A stretch of 64,000 bases of DNA, from the NCBI RefSeq assembly GCF_014905135.1, contig NZ_CP041406.1, forward strand, positions 124,001-188,000, in the 5' to 3' direction. Source of the DNA: Sulfurimonas paralvinellae (GTDB lineage Bacteria > Campylobacterota > Campylobacteria > Campylobacterales > Sulfurimonadaceae). Under the pieces are notes generated by a model that worked only from the letters and a program-made list of their open reading frames with translations, ran no database searches and was not told where the DNA came from. The position numbers and the translations under genes are program-made. Each line of letters opens with the position of its first letter. The stretch's first letter is position 1. Below, in pieces: positions 45,443-56,284 of this stretch.

Positions 45443-46018
45443 ATGGAATATATCGTTGAAAAAATCGGCATGAGCCGTACTATCACAGTTCCTGCAAAAC
45501 CAGTTACTCTTTTAAGAGTTCTTGATGCAAAGGTGTGTGAAGTTAATGATGGTAAAGCTATTGTTGCGTACAACAGTGGTAAAAAAATGAATAAAGCAAT
45601 TGAAGGTCAACAGAAGAAATACAACCTTCCAGCAGAATTTAACCGTTTTGTTACATTAGAAGTAGCAAACGAAGAGGCCGGTGATTTAGATTTAGCTCCA
45701 CTTGCAGAAGCAAGTATCCTTAAATCTACTTTCAACACAAAAGGTCGCGGTTTTTCTGGTGGTATGAAGCGTTGGAATTTCGGTGGTGGTCCTGCATCTC
45801 ACGGTCACAGATTTGGTCGTAGAACAGGTTCTATCGGTAATGCTGAATGGCCAGGTCGTGTTATGAAGGGTAAGAAAATGCCTGGACAATATGGAAATAC
45901 ACAAAATAGTGTAAAAAATGAGATCGTTTCTTACGATGCTGAAAACAAAATCATTGCGGTTTTAGGTTCAGTTTCAGGTGCAAACGGTTCTTTAGGTCGT
46001 GTAAAGGTAGCTAAATAA
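45443..46018 (+). CDS. rplC: 50S ribosomal protein L3
   Basis: 191 residues. The family core [20 protein letters not shown] and [20 protein letters not shown] with the usual Gln (MPGQYG) that is methylated in other bacteria. Shorter at the N-terminus than E. coli L3, as usual here. Its stop overlaps rplD (TAATG). Confidence 0.98.
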   Translation: MEYIVEKIGMSRTITVPAKPVTLLRVLDAKVCEVNDGKAIVAYNSGKKMNKAIEGQQKKYNLPAEFNRFVTLEVANEEAGDLDLAPLAEASILKSTFNTKGRGFSGGMKRWNFGGGPASHGHRFGRRTGSIGNAEWPGRVMKGKKMPGQYGNTQNSVKNEIVSYDAENKIIAVLGSVSGANGSLGRVKVAK

Positions 46019-46632
46019 TGAGCGCAATCGTTTTAAATGAAAAAATGGAAAAAGCTTCTGAGTTAGCGTTACCAGAGTCTTTCTCTGGAATCAACCCTCA
46101 TAACCTTTACCTTTATGTAAAATCTGCTCAAGCTGCACAACGTGCAAACACAGCAGTTACTAAAGGTAGAAGTGATGTACGTGGTGGTGGTAAAAAACCA
46201 TGGGCTCAAAAAGGCGGCGGTCGTGCTCGTGCTGGTTCACGTCGTTCTCCAATCTTCGTAGGCGGTGGTAAAGCTTTTGGTTCACAAAACAACCGTAACT
46301 ACGATTTAAAAGTAAATAAAAAGCAAAAAAGACTTGCTTTAGAGTTTGCTTTAAATGAGCATGCACAAAATGGTACTCTTTTTATCGTTGACAGCATCGC
46401 AGTTGAGTCTGGTAAAACAAAAGACGCTGCAGCAATGTTCAAAGCTTTAGGACAAAGAGACACTCTTTTTGTAAAAGAATTATTAGACGAAAAAACATAC
46501 TTGGCATTTGAAAATCTTCAAGCTACTTATGTTATCGAGTCTAATGAGTTAAACGCATACTTAGCTGCTAACTATCGCTCTATCGTGATAGAAAAAGCTG
46601 TATGGGAAAATCTTGTAAGTGAGGCTAAGTAA
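46018..46632 (+). CDS. rplD: 50S ribosomal protein L4
   Basis: 204 residues with the loop [20 protein letters not shown] that lines the exit tunnel. [14 protein letters not shown] follows. Shares one base with both neighbours (rplC, rplW), so translation is coupled. Confidence 0.98.
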   Translation: MSAIVLNEKMEKASELALPESFSGINPHNLYLYVKSAQAAQRANTAVTKGRSDVRGGGKKPWAQKGGGRARAGSRRSPIFVGGGKAFGSQNNRNYDLKVNKKQKRLALEFALNEHAQNGTLFIVDSIAVESGKTKDAAAMFKALGQRDTLFVKELLDEKTYLAFENLQATYVIESNELNAYLAANYRSIVIEKAVWENLVSEAK

Positions 46633-46913
46633 TGGCAGATATTACAGATATTAAATCTATACTATATACAGAAAAGACTCTTGGTCTTCAAGAAGATGGT
46701 GTAATTGTTGTTCAAACATCACCACGTATGACTAAAACTGGTCTTAAAGAGGTTTTTAGAGAGTATTTCGGAATTATTCCTTCAAAGATCAACTCTCTAA
46801 ATCAAAGCGGAAAAGTAAAACGTTTCCGTGGTGTACAGGGTAAACAAAATGACTTCAAAAAGTTCTATGTAACTTTACCTGAAGGTGCACAAATAGAAAG
46901 TTTGGCGGTATAA
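46632..46913 (+). CDS. rplW: 50S ribosomal protein L23
   Basis: 93 residues; [20 protein letters not shown] and the [17 protein letters not shown] end. L23 is the docking site at the tunnel exit. Normal length. Confidence 0.96.
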   Translation: MADITDIKSILYTEKTLGLQEDGVIVVQTSPRMTKTGLKEVFREYFGIIPSKINSLNQSGKVKRFRGVQGKQNDFKKFYVTLPEGAQIESLAV

Positions 46914-46914
46914 G

Positions 46915-47760
46915 ATGGCAATTAAAACTTATAGACCGATAACTCCGTCTCGTCGTTTTTATACGAATGTTGACAGTTCAGATATCACTGCTAAAGCAAG
47001 CGTTCGTTCATTACTTGTTAAACTTCCAACACATGCTGGTCGTAACAACAATGGACGTATTACATCTCGTCATAAGCAAGCGGGTGCTAAAAAACTTTAC
47101 CGTATCATCGATTTCAAAAGAAATAAATTCGGTGTTCCTGGTACAGTTTCTACTATTGAGTACGATCCGTACCGTAACTGTAGAATTGCACTTGTTACAT
47201 ATGCTGACGGTGAAAAAAGATACATCCTTCAACCAAAAGGTTTAGAGGTTGGTGATACAGTTGAAGCTGCTGAATCTGGTTTAGATGTTAAACCTGGTAA
47301 TGCAATGAAACTTAAAAACATTCCTGTTGGTACACTTGTTCATAATATCGAGCTTAAAGTTGGAAAAGGTGGACAAATGGTACGTTCAGCTGGAACATCT
47401 GCTCAAATTATGGGTCGTGACGGTAAATATGTTTCTTTACGTATGCCTTCATCAGAAATGCGTTTAGTTCTTGGTGAGTGTTTAGCAACTATAGGTAGTG
47501 TTGGTAATGAAGAGTTTGCAAACATCGTGATTGCAAAAGCTGGTCGTCAACGTCACTTAGGTATTCGTCCTCAAACTCGTGGTTCTGCGATGAACCCTAT
47601 TGATCACCCGCATGGTGGTGGTGAAGGTAAAACGAATTCAGGTCGTCACCCAGTTACTCCTTGGGGTAAACCAACTAAGGGTGCTAAAACTCGTCGTAAA
47701 AAAGCAAGTGATAAACTTATTATCACTCGTCGTAAACCAAATGCAAAAAGGGTAGGCTAA
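46915..47760 (+). CDS. rplB: 50S ribosomal protein L2
   Basis: 281 residues with [14 protein letters not shown] at the start and the conserved [20 protein letters not shown] containing the peptidyl-transferase-proximal His. Stop overlaps the rpsS start (TAATG). Confidence 0.98.
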   Translation: MAIKTYRPITPSRRFYTNVDSSDITAKASVRSLLVKLPTHAGRNNNGRITSRHKQAGAKKLYRIIDFKRNKFGVPGTVSTIEYDPYRNCRIALVTYADGEKRYILQPKGLEVGDTVEAAESGLDVKPGNAMKLKNIPVGTLVHNIELKVGKGGQMVRSAGTSAQIMGRDGKYVSLRMPSSEMRLVLGECLATIGSVGNEEFANIVIAKAGRQRHLGIRPQTRGSAMNPIDHPHGGGEGKTNSGRHPVTPWGKPTKGAKTRRKKASDKLIITRRKPNAKRVG

Positions 47761-48035
47761 TGGCTCGTTCAGTTAAAAAAGGTCCATTCGTAGATGAGCA
47801 TTTAATCAAAAAAGTCGAAGCAGCAAAAGCTAGCGGAGACAAAAAACCTATTAAAACATGGTCAAGAAGATCTATGGTTCTTCCTGAGATGGTAGGTTTG
47901 ACATTAAATGTTCATAATGGTCGCCAATTCGTTCCTGTATATGTTACAGAGAACCATATTGGTTATAAACTTGGTGAATTTGCACCAACTCGTACATTCA
48001 AGGGCCACAAGGGCTCTGTTCAGAAGAAGGGGTAA
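47760..48035 (+). CDS. rpsS: 30S ribosomal protein S19
   Basis: 91 residues: [40 protein letters not shown] and [16 protein letters not shown], all standard. Confidence 0.98.
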   Translation: MARSVKKGPFVDEHLIKKVEAAKASGDKKPIKTWSRRSMVLPEMVGLTLNVHNGRQFVPVYVTENHIGYKLGEFAPTRTFKGHKGSVQKKG

Positions 48036-48037
48036 TC

Positions 48038-48355
48038 ATGGCTAGAGCATTATTAAAATTTATCCGTGTATCACCTATCAAATCTCGCCTTATTGCACGT
48101 GAAGTGCAGGGTATGAATGCTGAAGAAGCTATGGCAGCTTTAGAGTTCACACCAAACAAGGCAGCTAAAATTATCTCTAAAGTAATTGCATCTGCAGTTG
48201 CTAACAGCGGTAGTGAAGCTGAAGATTGTGTAATTACATCATGTCGTGTTGACAATGGTCCAGTACTTAAACGTTTCCGTCCACGTGCTCGTGGTATGGC
48301 TTCAGGTATTAGAAAACCAACAGCACATATCTTAGTAGAAGTAGAGGGTAAATAG
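48038..48355 (+). CDS. rplV: 50S ribosomal protein L22
   Basis: 105 residues: [19 protein letters not shown] and the tunnel-loop region [20 protein letters not shown]. Normal length and place. Confidence 0.97.
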   Translation: MARALLKFIRVSPIKSRLIAREVQGMNAEEAMAALEFTPNKAAKIISKVIASAVANSGSEAEDCVITSCRVDNGPVLKRFRPRARGMASGIRKPTAHILVEVEGK

Positions 48356-48356
48356 A

Positions 48357-49070
48357 ATGGGTCAAAAAGTTAATCCTATTGGTTTACGTCTTGGAATCAA
48401 CCGTAACTGGGAATCTCGTTGGTTTCCTAACTTTAAATCAGCTCCGGCTGCTTTAGGTGAAGATCACAAGATTAGAACATTTTTAAAGAAAGAGCTTTAC
48501 TATGCTGGTGTTTCTAACATCATCATTGAAAGAACAGTAAAACGTCTTCGTGTAACTATCGTTGCTGCACGTCCTGGTATCATTATCGGGAAAAAAGGTG
48601 CTGATATCGAGAAATTGAAAGCTGCTGTTCAAAAACTTGTTGGTAAACCAATTTCTATCAACATTAAAGAAGAGAAAAAAGCACAGGTTTCAGCACAACT
48701 CGTTGCTGAAAACGTTGCTACTCAGTTAGAGCGTCGTGTTGCATTCCGTAGAGCTATGAAAAAAGTTATGCAAGGTGCACAGCGTTCTGGTGCTAAAGGT
48801 ATCAAAGTTTCTGTTTCTGGTCGTCTTGGTGGAGCTGAAATGGCTCGTACTGAATGGTACTTAGAGGGACGTGTTCCTCTTCATACTCTTCGTGCTAAGA
48901 TCGATTACGGTTTCGCTGAAGCGCATACTACATACGGTATTATCGGTGTAAAAGTATGGATCTTCAAAGGGGAAGTTCTTACTAAAGGAATTCCTGCAGA
49001 AGCTAAAGAAGAGAAAAAAGAGCGTCGCGGAAGAAAACCACGTCGTGAAAATAGTGAAAAGGCTGAATAA
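48357..49070 (+). CDS. rpsC: 30S ribosomal protein S3
   Basis: 237 residues. [21 protein letters not shown] start, KH domain with [15 protein letters not shown], and C-terminal [21 protein letters not shown] basic Lys/Glu-rich tail ends the chain. Confidence 0.98.
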   Translation: MGQKVNPIGLRLGINRNWESRWFPNFKSAPAALGEDHKIRTFLKKELYYAGVSNIIIERTVKRLRVTIVAARPGIIIGKKGADIEKLKAAVQKLVGKPISINIKEEKKAQVSAQLVAENVATQLERRVAFRRAMKKVMQGAQRSGAKGIKVSVSGRLGGAEMARTEWYLEGRVPLHTLRAKIDYGFAEAHTTYGIIGVKVWIFKGEVLTKGIPAEAKEEKKERRGRKPRRENSEKAE

Positions 49071-49072
49071 TC

Positions 49073-49498
49073 ATGTTAATGCCAAAAAGAACAAAATATC
49101 GTAAAGTGATGAAGGGTCGTAACCGTGGTTACGCTCGTTCTGGTTACAAATTAGCGTTTGGTGACATCGGTTTTAAAGCTGTAGAAGCCGGTCGTATCAA
49201 CTCTCGTCAGATTGAAGCGGCTCGTATCTCTGCTACACGTCACATTAAAAGAAATGGTAAGATTTGGATTCGTGTTTTTCCTGCTAAACCATTAACTGCT
49301 AAACCGCTTGAAACTCGTATGGGTAAAGGTAAAGGTGCAGTTGATCAGTGGGTAATGAACATCAAACCAGGTCGTATTATATTTGAAATGGCCGGTGTTC
49401 CACATGATATAGCTCGTGAAGCTTTATTACTTGCAATGCATAAATTGCCATTCAAAACTAAAATTATTACTGCGGAGATGAGCAATGAAATATTCTGA
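49073..49498 (+). CDS. rplP: 50S ribosomal protein L16
   Basis: 141 residues starting [40 protein letters not shown] is the A-site-facing core. The end overlaps rpmC by 14 bp. Confidence 0.97.
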   Translation: MLMPKRTKYRKVMKGRNRGYARSGYKLAFGDIGFKAVEAGRINSRQIEAARISATRHIKRNGKIWIRVFPAKPLTAKPLETRMGKGKGAVDQWVMNIKPGRIIFEMAGVPHDIAREALLLAMHKLPFKTKIITAEMSNEIF

Positions 49499-49673
49499 TT
49501 TAGCAGGTAAAAGTGCAGCAGAACTTCAAGCTATGCTTAAAGAGAAGAAGACTGAGCTGTTTACTTTAAAAATTAAACAAAAAATGATGCAATTACAAAA
49601 TACTAGCGAACTTAAAGTCGCTAAAAAAGATATTGCACGAATCAATACTGCACTTGCTGCAGTAGAAAAGTAG
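49485..49673 (+). CDS. rpmC: 50S ribosomal protein L29
   Basis: 62 residues, two helices; [20 protein letters not shown] and [12 protein letters not shown]. Overlaps the 3' end of rplP. Confidence 0.95.
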   Translation: MKYSDLAGKSAAELQAMLKEKKTELFTLKIKQKMMQLQNTSELKVAKKDIARINTALAAVEK

Positions 49674-49683
49674 GGGACGAGCG

Positions 49684-49929
49684 ATGGCAAATCAACGTGA
49701 GATTCAAGGTAATGTTGTAAAAATTGCAGGTGACAAAACAGTAACTATTGTTGTTGAACGCCGTGTAATGCATCCTCGTTACCACAAAGTTGTTAAGCGT
49801 TTCAAAAAGTACTTGGTACATGATGAGCGCAATGAGTGTAAAGTTGGAGACGAGATTGTTGCAGTCGAGTGTCGTCCAATGTCTAAAACAAAATCTTTTA
49901 GACTTAAGTCAGTTGTAAAAGGAGCGTAG
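49684..49929 (+). CDS. rpsQ: 30S ribosomal protein S17
   Basis: 81 residues: [20 protein letters not shown] and [18 protein letters not shown], the usual OB-fold protein of the 16S 5' domain. Confidence 0.96.
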   Translation: MANQREIQGNVVKIAGDKTVTIVVERRVMHPRYHKVVKRFKKYLVHDERNECKVGDEIVAVECRPMSKTKSFRLKSVVKGA

Positions 49930-49931
49930 TA

Positions 49932-50300
49932 ATGATTCAAGGTTTTACTCGTTTAAATGTAGCTGATAATACAGGTGCTAAAGAGATTATGTGTATTAAG
50001 GTACTTGGCGGTTCTAAACGTCGTTATGCATCAGTAGGTGACGTTATCGTTGCTTCTGTTAAAAAAGCGATCCCGACTGCTAAAGTTAAAAAAGGTAAAG
50101 TTGTTAAAGCTGTTATCGTAAGAACGCATAAAGAAGTACAACGTGAAAACGGTTCACTTATTCGTTTCGATGACAACGCAGCTGTAATACTTGATGACAA
50201 GAGAGAACCAATCGGTACTCGTATCTTCGGACCAATCGGTCGTGAAGTACGTTACGCTGGATTCATGAAGATCGTTTCTCTTGCTCCGGAGGTTGTGTAA
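49932..50300 (+). CDS. rplN: 50S ribosomal protein L14
   Basis: 122 residues: [20 protein letters not shown] and [20 protein letters not shown]. Shares a base with rplX. Confidence 0.98.
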   Translation: MIQGFTRLNVADNTGAKEIMCIKVLGGSKRRYASVGDVIVASVKKAIPTAKVKKGKVVKAVIVRTHKEVQRENGSLIRFDDNAAVILDDKREPIGTRIFGPIGREVRYAGFMKIVSLAPEVV

Positions 50301-50530
50301 TGGCAAAATTTAATTTCAAAAAAGGCGATATGGTAGAAATTATCGCTGGTGATGACAAAGGTACAAAAGCAACTGTACTCGCTGTTATGCCAAAGAAAAA
50401 CAAAGTAATCGTAGAGGGTTGTAAAGTAGCTAAAAAAGCTGTTAAACCAACTGAAGAGAACACTAAAGGTGGTCATATCAATAAAGAGATGCCTATCGAT
50501 GTTTCAAATGTACGTAAAGTGGAGGCATAA
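50300..50530 (+). CDS. rplX: 50S ribosomal protein L24
   Basis: 76 residues with a KOW motif ([20 protein letters not shown]). Shorter than E. coli L24 (104), as in related species. Confidence 0.95.
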   Translation: MAKFNFKKGDMVEIIAGDDKGTKATVLAVMPKKNKVIVEGCKVAKKAVKPTEENTKGGHINKEMPIDVSNVRKVEA

Positions 50531-50534
50531 TTAG

Positions 50535-51080
50535 ATGGCTCGTTTAAAAGATAAATATTTAGCGTTAAAACCAGAGATCCAAAAAGATCTTGATATCAAA
50601 AATGTAATGGAAATTCCTGCAGTTGAGAAGGTTATTATCTCTGTTGGTGCTGGTTTTGCTATGAAAGATAACAAACTTATCCAAAATATCGAAGACACTA
50701 TTACAACTATCGCTGGTCAAAAAGCTTCAACAGTTATCGCTAAGAAATCTGTTGCAGGTTTTAAAGTACGTGAAGGTATGCCGGTTGGTGTTCGTGTAAC
50801 ACTTCGTGGTGAAAATATGTATAACTTCTTGGATCGTCTCGTATCTATTGCACTTCCACGTGTGAAAGATTTCCGTGGTGTTCCAAGAAACGGTTTTGAC
50901 GGTCGTGGTAACTATAACTTCGGTCTTCAGGAACAACTTATTTTCCCAGAGATTAGCTATGATTCAATCATGCAAATCCATGGTATGAACATCACTGTAG
51001 TTACTACAGCTGATTCTGACAAGGCAGGAATGGTTCTTTTAGAGAAACTTGGTATGCCTTTTACTAAAGGGAGCAACTAA
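50535..51080 (+). CDS. rplE: 50S ribosomal protein L5
   Basis: 181 residues: [40 protein letters not shown] and the ending [10 protein letters not shown]. It binds 5S rRNA. Stop overlaps rpsN start. Confidence 0.98.
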   Translation: MARLKDKYLALKPEIQKDLDIKNVMEIPAVEKVIISVGAGFAMKDNKLIQNIEDTITTIAGQKASTVIAKKSVAGFKVREGMPVGVRVTLRGENMYNFLDRLVSIALPRVKDFRGVPRNGFDGRGNYNFGLQEQLIFPEISYDSIMQIHGMNITVVTTADSDKAGMVLLEKLGMPFTKGSN

Positions 51081-51265
51081 TGGCTAAGAAGTCTATGATC
51101 GCAAAAGCGAAAAGAACACCAAAGTTCAAAGTACGTGCATATACACGTTGTCAGATCTGTGGTCGCCCACACTCTGTTCTTCGTGATTTTGGTATCTGCC
51201 GTATCTGTTTTAGAAAAATGGCAAACGAGGGAATGATCCCAGGCGTTAGAAAGTCTTCTTGGTAG
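51080..51265 (+). CDS. rpsN: 30S ribosomal protein S14, zinc type
   Basis: 61 residues with CQIC and CRIC pairs, so the short zinc-binding form. RKSSW end is standard. A 70-bp gap without visible genes follows before rpsH. Confidence 0.97.
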   Translation: MAKKSMIAKAKRTPKFKVRAYTRCQICGRPHSVLRDFGICRICFRKMANEGMIPGVRKSSW

Positions 51266-51335
51266 GCACAAGCCTCCCGAGTGGAAACTTCTAAATGTTA
51301 GCAGTCGTAAGACTTGCAAAATAAGGAAAAAATAA

Positions 51336-51734
51336 ATGGCAATAAATGATTTAGTATCAGATGCGTTAACACGTATTCGTAATGCTGGAATGAGAAGATT
51401 GGCTACAACAACTTTAGTTCACTCTAAAAGTGTTGAAGCTGTAGTTAGCATCTTGGTTGACAAAGGTTATCTTGATAGCTTCAACGTCATCGAAGATGGT
51501 GTTAAAAAGACAATTAAAGTTGTACTAAAATATGATGACAACGAAAAATGTGTAATCAATGAAATGAAAAGAGTTTCTAAACCGGGTCGTCGTGTCTACA
51601 AAGGTAGAGATGACATCAAACGTTTCAAAAACGGTTACGGTACAATTATCGTTAGTACATCTCATGGCGTTCTACCAAATGACAAAGCTTACGAGCTTGG
51701 TATTGGTGGTGAAGTTATGTGTACGGTTTGGTAG
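51336..51734 (+). CDS. rpsH: 30S ribosomal protein S8
   Basis: About 132 residues: [18 protein letters not shown] start and [20 protein letters not shown] end, which contact the 16S central domain. Ribosome site AAGGAAAA. Confidence 0.97.
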   Translation: MAINDLVSDALTRIRNAGMRRLATTTLVHSKSVEAVVSILVDKGYLDSFNVIEDGVKKTIKVVLKYDDNEKCVINEMKRVSKPGRRVYKGRDDIKRFKNGYGTIIVSTSHGVLPNDKAYELGIGGEVMCTVW

Positions 51735-51743
51735 GAGAGTAGC

Positions 51744-52280
51744 ATGTCAAGAATTGGAAAAAATCCTGTAGAATTTGCTAGTGACATCACAGTTGCTGCA
51801 AATGGAAATGTTATCACTTTTACTAAAGGTAAAACAAGTGTCGATCTCGATACAAAAGGGTATGTGACTTTCGAAATCGAAGGAAACACATTAACTTTCA
51901 AAAACCTGTCTGACTCACGTGAAGATAGAGCTTTCTGGGGTACTTTTAGAGCATTGGCTCAAAATATCGTTACTGGTTTAACTACTGGTTACCAAAAGCA
52001 ATTAGAGATCAATGGTGTTGGTTACAGAGCTGCTGTTAAAGGTAAAACTCTTAATCTTCAACTTGGTTTCTCACATGATATAGACTATCCTTTACCAGAA
52101 GGTCTTGAAGCGTCTGTTGAGAAGAACGTTATTACTCTTAAAAGCCATGACAAACAAATGTTAGGTCAAGTTGCTGCTGAGATCCGTTCTTTCCGTCCAC
52201 CAGAGCCGTACAAAGGTAAAGGTGTTAAATACATTGATGAGCATATCGTGCGTAAAGCCGGTAAAACTGCTAAGAAATAA
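51744..52280 (+). CDS. rplF: 50S ribosomal protein L6
   Basis: 178 residues in two repeats; [16 protein letters not shown] and the end [20 protein letters not shown]. Confidence 0.98.
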   Translation: MSRIGKNPVEFASDITVAANGNVITFTKGKTSVDLDTKGYVTFEIEGNTLTFKNLSDSREDRAFWGTFRALAQNIVTGLTTGYQKQLEINGVGYRAAVKGKTLNLQLGFSHDIDYPLPEGLEASVEKNVITLKSHDKQMLGQVAAEIRSFRPPEPYKGKGVKYIDEHIVRKAGKTAKK

Positions 52281-52294
52281 GGGAGGAAGATAAG

Positions 52295-52651
52295 ATGAAT
52301 GCTAAAGTATTAAAAAGCAAAATCGCTAACCGTTTAAAACGTAAGCGTCGTATTCGTGCAAAAATATCTGGTAGTGCTGAACTTCCTCGTGTTTCTGTAT
52401 TTAAATCAAATCGTTACCTAAGTGTACAGGCTATTGATGATGCAACTGCAACAACTCTATGCGCACTACACTCTAAGGCTACTGGTCACAAAGCAAACAA
52501 AGAAGGTGCTGCTGCACTTGGTGAAGCATTCGCTGCTAAACTAAAAGAAGCTAACATCACTGAGATTGTATTTGACCGTAATGGTTACCAATACCACGGC
52601 GTTATCGCTGCATTTGGTGACGCACTTCGTGCAAACGAAATTAAGTTCTAG
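52295..52651 (+). CDS. rplR: 50S ribosomal protein L18
   Basis: 118 residues: [20 protein letters not shown] and [21 protein letters not shown] 5S rRNA-binding protein. Confidence 0.97.
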   Translation: MNAKVLKSKIANRLKRKRRIRAKISGSAELPRVSVFKSNRYLSVQAIDDATATTLCALHSKATGHKANKEGAAALGEAFAAKLKEANITEIVFDRNGYQYHGVIAAFGDALRANEIKF

Positions 52652-52657
52652 GAGCGC

Positions 52658-53107
52658 ATGACTATGACAGAAATCAATAGAGATGAATTTGAAGAATCAA
52701 TCGTAAACATTGGTCGTGTTACTAAAGTTGTAAAGGGTGGTAGACGTTTTCGTTTTACTGCGCTTGTAGTTGTTGGTAACAAAAACGGTACAGTCGGTTA
52801 CGGTGTTGGTAAAGCGAAAGAAGTTCCTGACGCTATTCGTAAAGCAGTTGATGATGCATTTAAAAACTTAACTACTGTTAAGATTAAAGGTACGACAATT
52901 GCACATGACATTGAACATAAATTTAATGCTAGTACAATCCTTTTAAAACCGGCATCAGAAGGTACAGGACTTATCGCAGGTGGTGCGGCTCGTCCAGTAC
53001 TTGAACTTGCAGGTTTCCAGGATTTACTAACTAAATCTATCGGTTCAAACAATCCAAACACACTAGTTCGTGCTACAGTTGAAGCACTTTCTCGTATCAA
53101 AGGATAG
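52658..53107 (+). CDS. rpsE: 30S ribosomal protein S5
   Basis: 149 residues. [20 protein letters not shown] and [20 protein letters not shown] are the standard core. ATG 52658 is only 3 bp from GGAG; the second ATG (52664) has better spacing and may be the true start. rplO follows 3 bp later, so rpmD (L30) is missing from its usual place. Confidence 0.97.
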   Translation: MTMTEINRDEFEESIVNIGRVTKVVKGGRRFRFTALVVVGNKNGTVGYGVGKAKEVPDAIRKAVDDAFKNLTTVKIKGTTIAHDIEHKFNASTILLKPASEGTGLIAGGAARPVLELAGFQDLLTKSIGSNNPNTLVRATVEALSRIKG

Positions 53108-53110
53108 AAA

Positions 53111-53509
53111 ATGGGTATTGAAAATTTAACACCTGCAGAGGGTTCAACTCACTCTCGCAAGAGAGTTGGACGCGGACAAGGTTCTGGTACTGGTAAGACT
53201 GCAGCACGTGGTCAAAAAGGTCAAAAATCTCGTTCAGGTTACAAAAGAAAAAGAAACTTTGAGGGTGGTCAACAACCACTTGCAAAACGTTTACCGAAAA
53301 TTGGTTTTCACTCTAAAGTTGAAAAACCATATGTAATCAACGTTGAAAAAATTAAAGCTGTTGCTGAGTTAGCTGAGATCACTGTGGAAAATATCCGCGG
53401 CGTTCATAAAATTGCAAACTCTGTAACAAAAATAAAACTAGTAGGTGCATCTGCAAAAGATCTTGCATCGAAAATTAAAGACGAAAACGTTACAACAACA
53501 GGTAACTAG
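53111..53509 (+). CDS. rplO: 50S ribosomal protein L15
   Basis: 132 residues: [53 protein letters not shown]. Normal. Confidence 0.97.
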   Translation: MGIENLTPAEGSTHSRKRVGRGQGSGTGKTAARGQKGQKSRSGYKRKRNFEGGQQPLAKRLPKIGFHSKVEKPYVINVEKIKAVAELAEITVENIRGVHKIANSVTKIKLVGASAKDLASKIKDENVTTTGN

Positions 53510-53511
53510 TT

Positions 53512-54774
53512 GTGAATAAAAATCTAGTAAATAAGATACTTATTACTATCGGGTTTTTATTTATCTACCGCCTTCTGGCTTATGTGCCAGTTCCGGGCGT
53601 AGATACTGCTGTTATCGCTTCTTTCTTCGACTCACACCAATCAGATGCATTAGGGCTCTTTAATATGTTCAGTGGAAATGCTGTCCAAAGACTCTCTGTA
53701 ATTTCACTCGGTATTATGCCATACATCACCGCTTCCATTATCATGGAGCTTCTTGCTGCAACTTTCCCTACTTTGGGACAGATGAAAAAAGAGCGTGACG
53801 GTATGACAAAATATATGCAGATTATTCGTTATGCAACGATTGTAATTACGTTGATCCAAGCGGTTGGTGTTAGTGTCGGACTGCAAAGTCTGACAGGACC
53901 AAGTGGTAACTCTGCAATACTTGCGGACCACACTACATTCATTATGCTCTCAGCTGTCTCTATGCTAGCTGGAACTATGCTTTTGATGTGGATCGGTGAG
54001 CAGATTACACAAAGCGGTATCGGTAACGGTATCTCTTTGATCATCTTTGCAGGTATCGTTTCTGCGATCCCAAGAGCGATCGGCCAGACAGTGGAAATGG
54101 TAAATACCGGTGCAATGAGTTTCCTTACAGTTATTGCAATAGTTGTTCTTGTTCTTGGTACGGTAGGGATTATCATCTATGTTGAACTCGGTGAGCGCCG
54201 TGTGCCTATTACCTATGCGAAAAAGACAATGATGCAAAACCAAAACAAACGTGTTATGAACTATATTCCGATCAAAGTGAATTTAGCGGGTGTTATTCCG
54301 GTTATCTTCGCTTCGGCAATACTCATGTTCCCGATGACAGTTCTTGGAAGCAGTACAAATCCTACTGTGCAGGCAATCGCAGATTTCTTGCATCCCGGTG
54401 GATACTTTTTTAACTTTTTAACTTTTATATTTGTTATCTTCTTTGCATTCTTCTATGCATCGATCACATTTAACGCAAAAGACATCGCTGACAACCTAAA
54501 ACGTCAGGGTGGTTTCATTCCTGGTATTCGTACCGGTGATGCGACAAAAGAGTTTTTAAATACAACTGCGAGTAACTTGACTGTAACAGGTGCACTTTAT
54601 CTTGGTCTTGTCGCTACACTGCCGTTTATGATCATCAAAGGGATGGGTGTTCCTTTCTTCTTTGGTGGAACAGCTGTGTTGATCGTTGTTCAGGTTGCGC
54701 TTGATACGATGAGAAAAATAGAAGCTCAGATATATATGAGTAAATATGAAACCCTAAGTGCGGTTGGTCTATAG
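53512..54774 (+). CDS. secY: Protein translocase subunit SecY
   Basis: 420 residues and ten membrane helices, with a GTG start. YRLLAYVPVPGVD, the SGIGNGISLIIFAGIV region (helix 5) and RVMNYIPIKVNLAGVIPVIF are typical. It is the channel of the Sec system. Confidence 0.98.
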   Translation: MNKNLVNKILITIGFLFIYRLLAYVPVPGVDTAVIASFFDSHQSDALGLFNMFSGNAVQRLSVISLGIMPYITASIIMELLAATFPTLGQMKKERDGMTKYMQIIRYATIVITLIQAVGVSVGLQSLTGPSGNSAILADHTTFIMLSAVSMLAGTMLLMWIGEQITQSGIGNGISLIIFAGIVSAIPRAIGQTVEMVNTGAMSFLTVIAIVVLVLGTVGIIIYVELGERRVPITYAKKTMMQNQNKRVMNYIPIKVNLAGVIPVIFASAILMFPMTVLGSSTNPTVQAIADFLHPGGYFFNFLTFIFVIFFAFFYASITFNAKDIADNLKRQGGFIPGIRTGDATKEFLNTTASNLTVTGALYLGLVATLPFMIIKGMGVPFFFGGTAVLIVVQVALDTMRKIEAQIYMSKYETLSAVGL

Positions 54775-54776
54775 CA

Positions 54777-55535
54777 ATGGCTATTGCACTTAGAAAACCT
54801 CAAGAAATTGAAAAACTCCGCGCGGCCAACAAGATAGTTGGCGGCGCACTTAATCTCCTCAAAGAAAACACAAAGCCCGGAATGACTTTAAAAGAGATGG
54901 ATGCTATGGCAGAGGATTATATCCGCTCTCATGGTGCAAAGCCGTCTTTTAAAGGTCTTTACGGTTTTCCAAATGCTGTATGTACATCGCTCAATGAAGT
55001 TATCATTCACGGAATTCCGTCGGATTATAAACTTCAAGAGGGTGATGTTATCGGTTATGATATCGGAACAGAGCTTGAGGGCTGGTTCGGTGATGCAGCT
55101 ATCAGTGTCGGTGTTGGAGAGATTACAAAACAAGATGAAGATCTGATCGCATGTGCTAAAGATACACTCTACTATGCGATCGAGAACATTAAACAGGGTA
55201 TGCGTTTTAAAGAACTCTCTTTTATGATGGAGCAGTTCATCTTGGAGCGTGGTTTTGTACCTTTGCGTAACTTTTGCGGGCATGGTATTGGAAGAAAACC
55301 TCATGAGGAACCGGAAATTCCGAATTACTTAGAGGGAAATAATCCAAAAGCAGGTCCAAAGATAAAAAACGGCATGGTTTTTTGTCTTGAACCGATGATA
55401 TGCCAAAAAGAGTCAAAGCCGATTATCTTGGATAATGGGTGGGATGTTGTCAGTACCGACGGTTTACGCGGTTCACACTATGAGCACACTGTTGCAGTTA
55501 TCAACGGTAAAGCTGAAATTTTATCTCTTGCGTGA
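54777..55535 (+). CDS. map: Methionine aminopeptidase, type I
   Basis: 252 residues. Metal ligands are in GYDIGTELEGWFGDAAISV (two Asp), the His in GHGIGRKPHEEP, and Glu in CLEPMI and YEHTVAV. It removes the first Met of nascent proteins. The stop codon lies inside a TGCGTGAG word (55529-55536). Confidence 0.97.
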   Translation: MAIALRKPQEIEKLRAANKIVGGALNLLKENTKPGMTLKEMDAMAEDYIRSHGAKPSFKGLYGFPNAVCTSLNEVIIHGIPSDYKLQEGDVIGYDIGTELEGWFGDAAISVGVGEITKQDEDLIACAKDTLYYAIENIKQGMRFKELSFMMEQFILERGFVPLRNFCGHGIGRKPHEEPEIPNYLEGNNPKAGPKIKNGMVFCLEPMICQKESKPIILDNGWDVVSTDGLRGSHYEHTVAVINGKAEILSLA

Positions 55536-55571
55536 GAGTTAAAGTAAGAAATTTCTTTATAAAGGACTAAA

Positions 55572-55790
55572 ATGGCTAAAGCAGATGTTATTGAAGTTGA
55601 CGGCAAGATTATAGAGGCTTTGCCGAATGCAACTTTTCGTGTAGAATTAGAGAATGGACATATTATTTTATGTCATATCGCAGGAAAAATGCGTATGCAC
55701 TATATTAAAATATTGCCAGGTGATAAAGTTAAACTTGAACTGACACCATATTCACTTGATAAAGGCCGTATCACTTACCGATACAAATAG
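55572..55790 (+). CDS. infA: Translation initiation factor IF-1
   Basis: 72 residues: [20 protein letters not shown] and the OB-fold end [20 protein letters not shown]. It is the last gene before a terminator; rpmJ and rpsM do not follow. Confidence 0.97.
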   Translation: MAKADVIEVDGKIIEALPNATFRVELENGHIILCHIAGKMRMHYIKILPGDKVKLELTPYSLDKGRITYRYK

Positions 55791-55826
55791 TAAAAGAGCG
55801 TGCTCTTGGCACCCTCTTTACTTTTT
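55789..55826. terminator. Terminator after infA, shared with chorismate mutase
   Basis: AGTAAAAGAG and CTCTTTACT form a stem with one bulge, loop of 15 bases, then TTTTT. It starts in the infA stop and ends at the convergent gene, so it may act both ways. Confidence 0.65.
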
Positions 55827-56118
55827 AAAACTTTCCATCATTCCTAAACTCGGATATCTCCGTTTCAACCATCTCATCTATCATGATATTAAAAAGTTCA
55901 CTGATCATATTTGGATTTATATTTAATTCAATGGCACGTTTGCGTACACGCTGCATAATATCATCTATACGGTCTTCGGCCTTTACTTCATCTACAGAGT
56001 TCTTAAAAGCGGCAGCCTGACGAATGAGATGACTCCTTTCCGAAATCAAATCAACAAGCTTTGTATCAATTTTATCGATTTCGTCTCTGACTTCCTGTAA
56101 GGTATTACATTTTTTCAT
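55825..56118 (-). CDS. Chorismate mutase, AroQ class
   Basis: 97 residues, all helical. LQEVRDEIDKIDTKLVDLIS, ERSHLIRQAAAFKNS and RIDDIMQRVRKRAIE contain the Arg/Lys positions of AroQ enzymes, which turn chorismate into prephenate. It is a stand-alone domain without prephenate dehydratase. Monocistronic, convergent with infA. Confidence 0.88.
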   Translation of the reverse strand: MKKCNTLQEVRDEIDKIDTKLVDLISERSHLIRQAAAFKNSVDEVKAEDRIDDIMQRVRKRAIELNINPNMISELFNIMIDEMVETEISEFRNDGKF

Positions 56119-56172
56119 ATTGACCCTTTAAAAGATTATTTTGGCGTTAACACTTTTGTAACACTTTCTTAC

Positions 56173-56284
56173 TATAATGATACCTACGATTCTCCTTGTA
56201 TATCCTTAATCCGATTCATTAAGGACAACATGCAAAATTTCAAAGCACAATTGAGAGAGTTATCTCTCAATATCCTTATTTTTC
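56173..56284 (+). ncRNA. Candidate small RNA: promoter to terminator without a gene
   Basis: TATAAT at 56173-56178 is followed, about 75 bases later, by a 9-bp hairpin (56250-56258 and 56263-56271, loop GTTA) and a T-rich tract ending in TTATTTTT. A short ORF with AAGGA (ATG 56230) runs through the hairpin. The end is antisense to the 40-residue membrane ORF. The -35 is poor. Confidence 0.4.
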
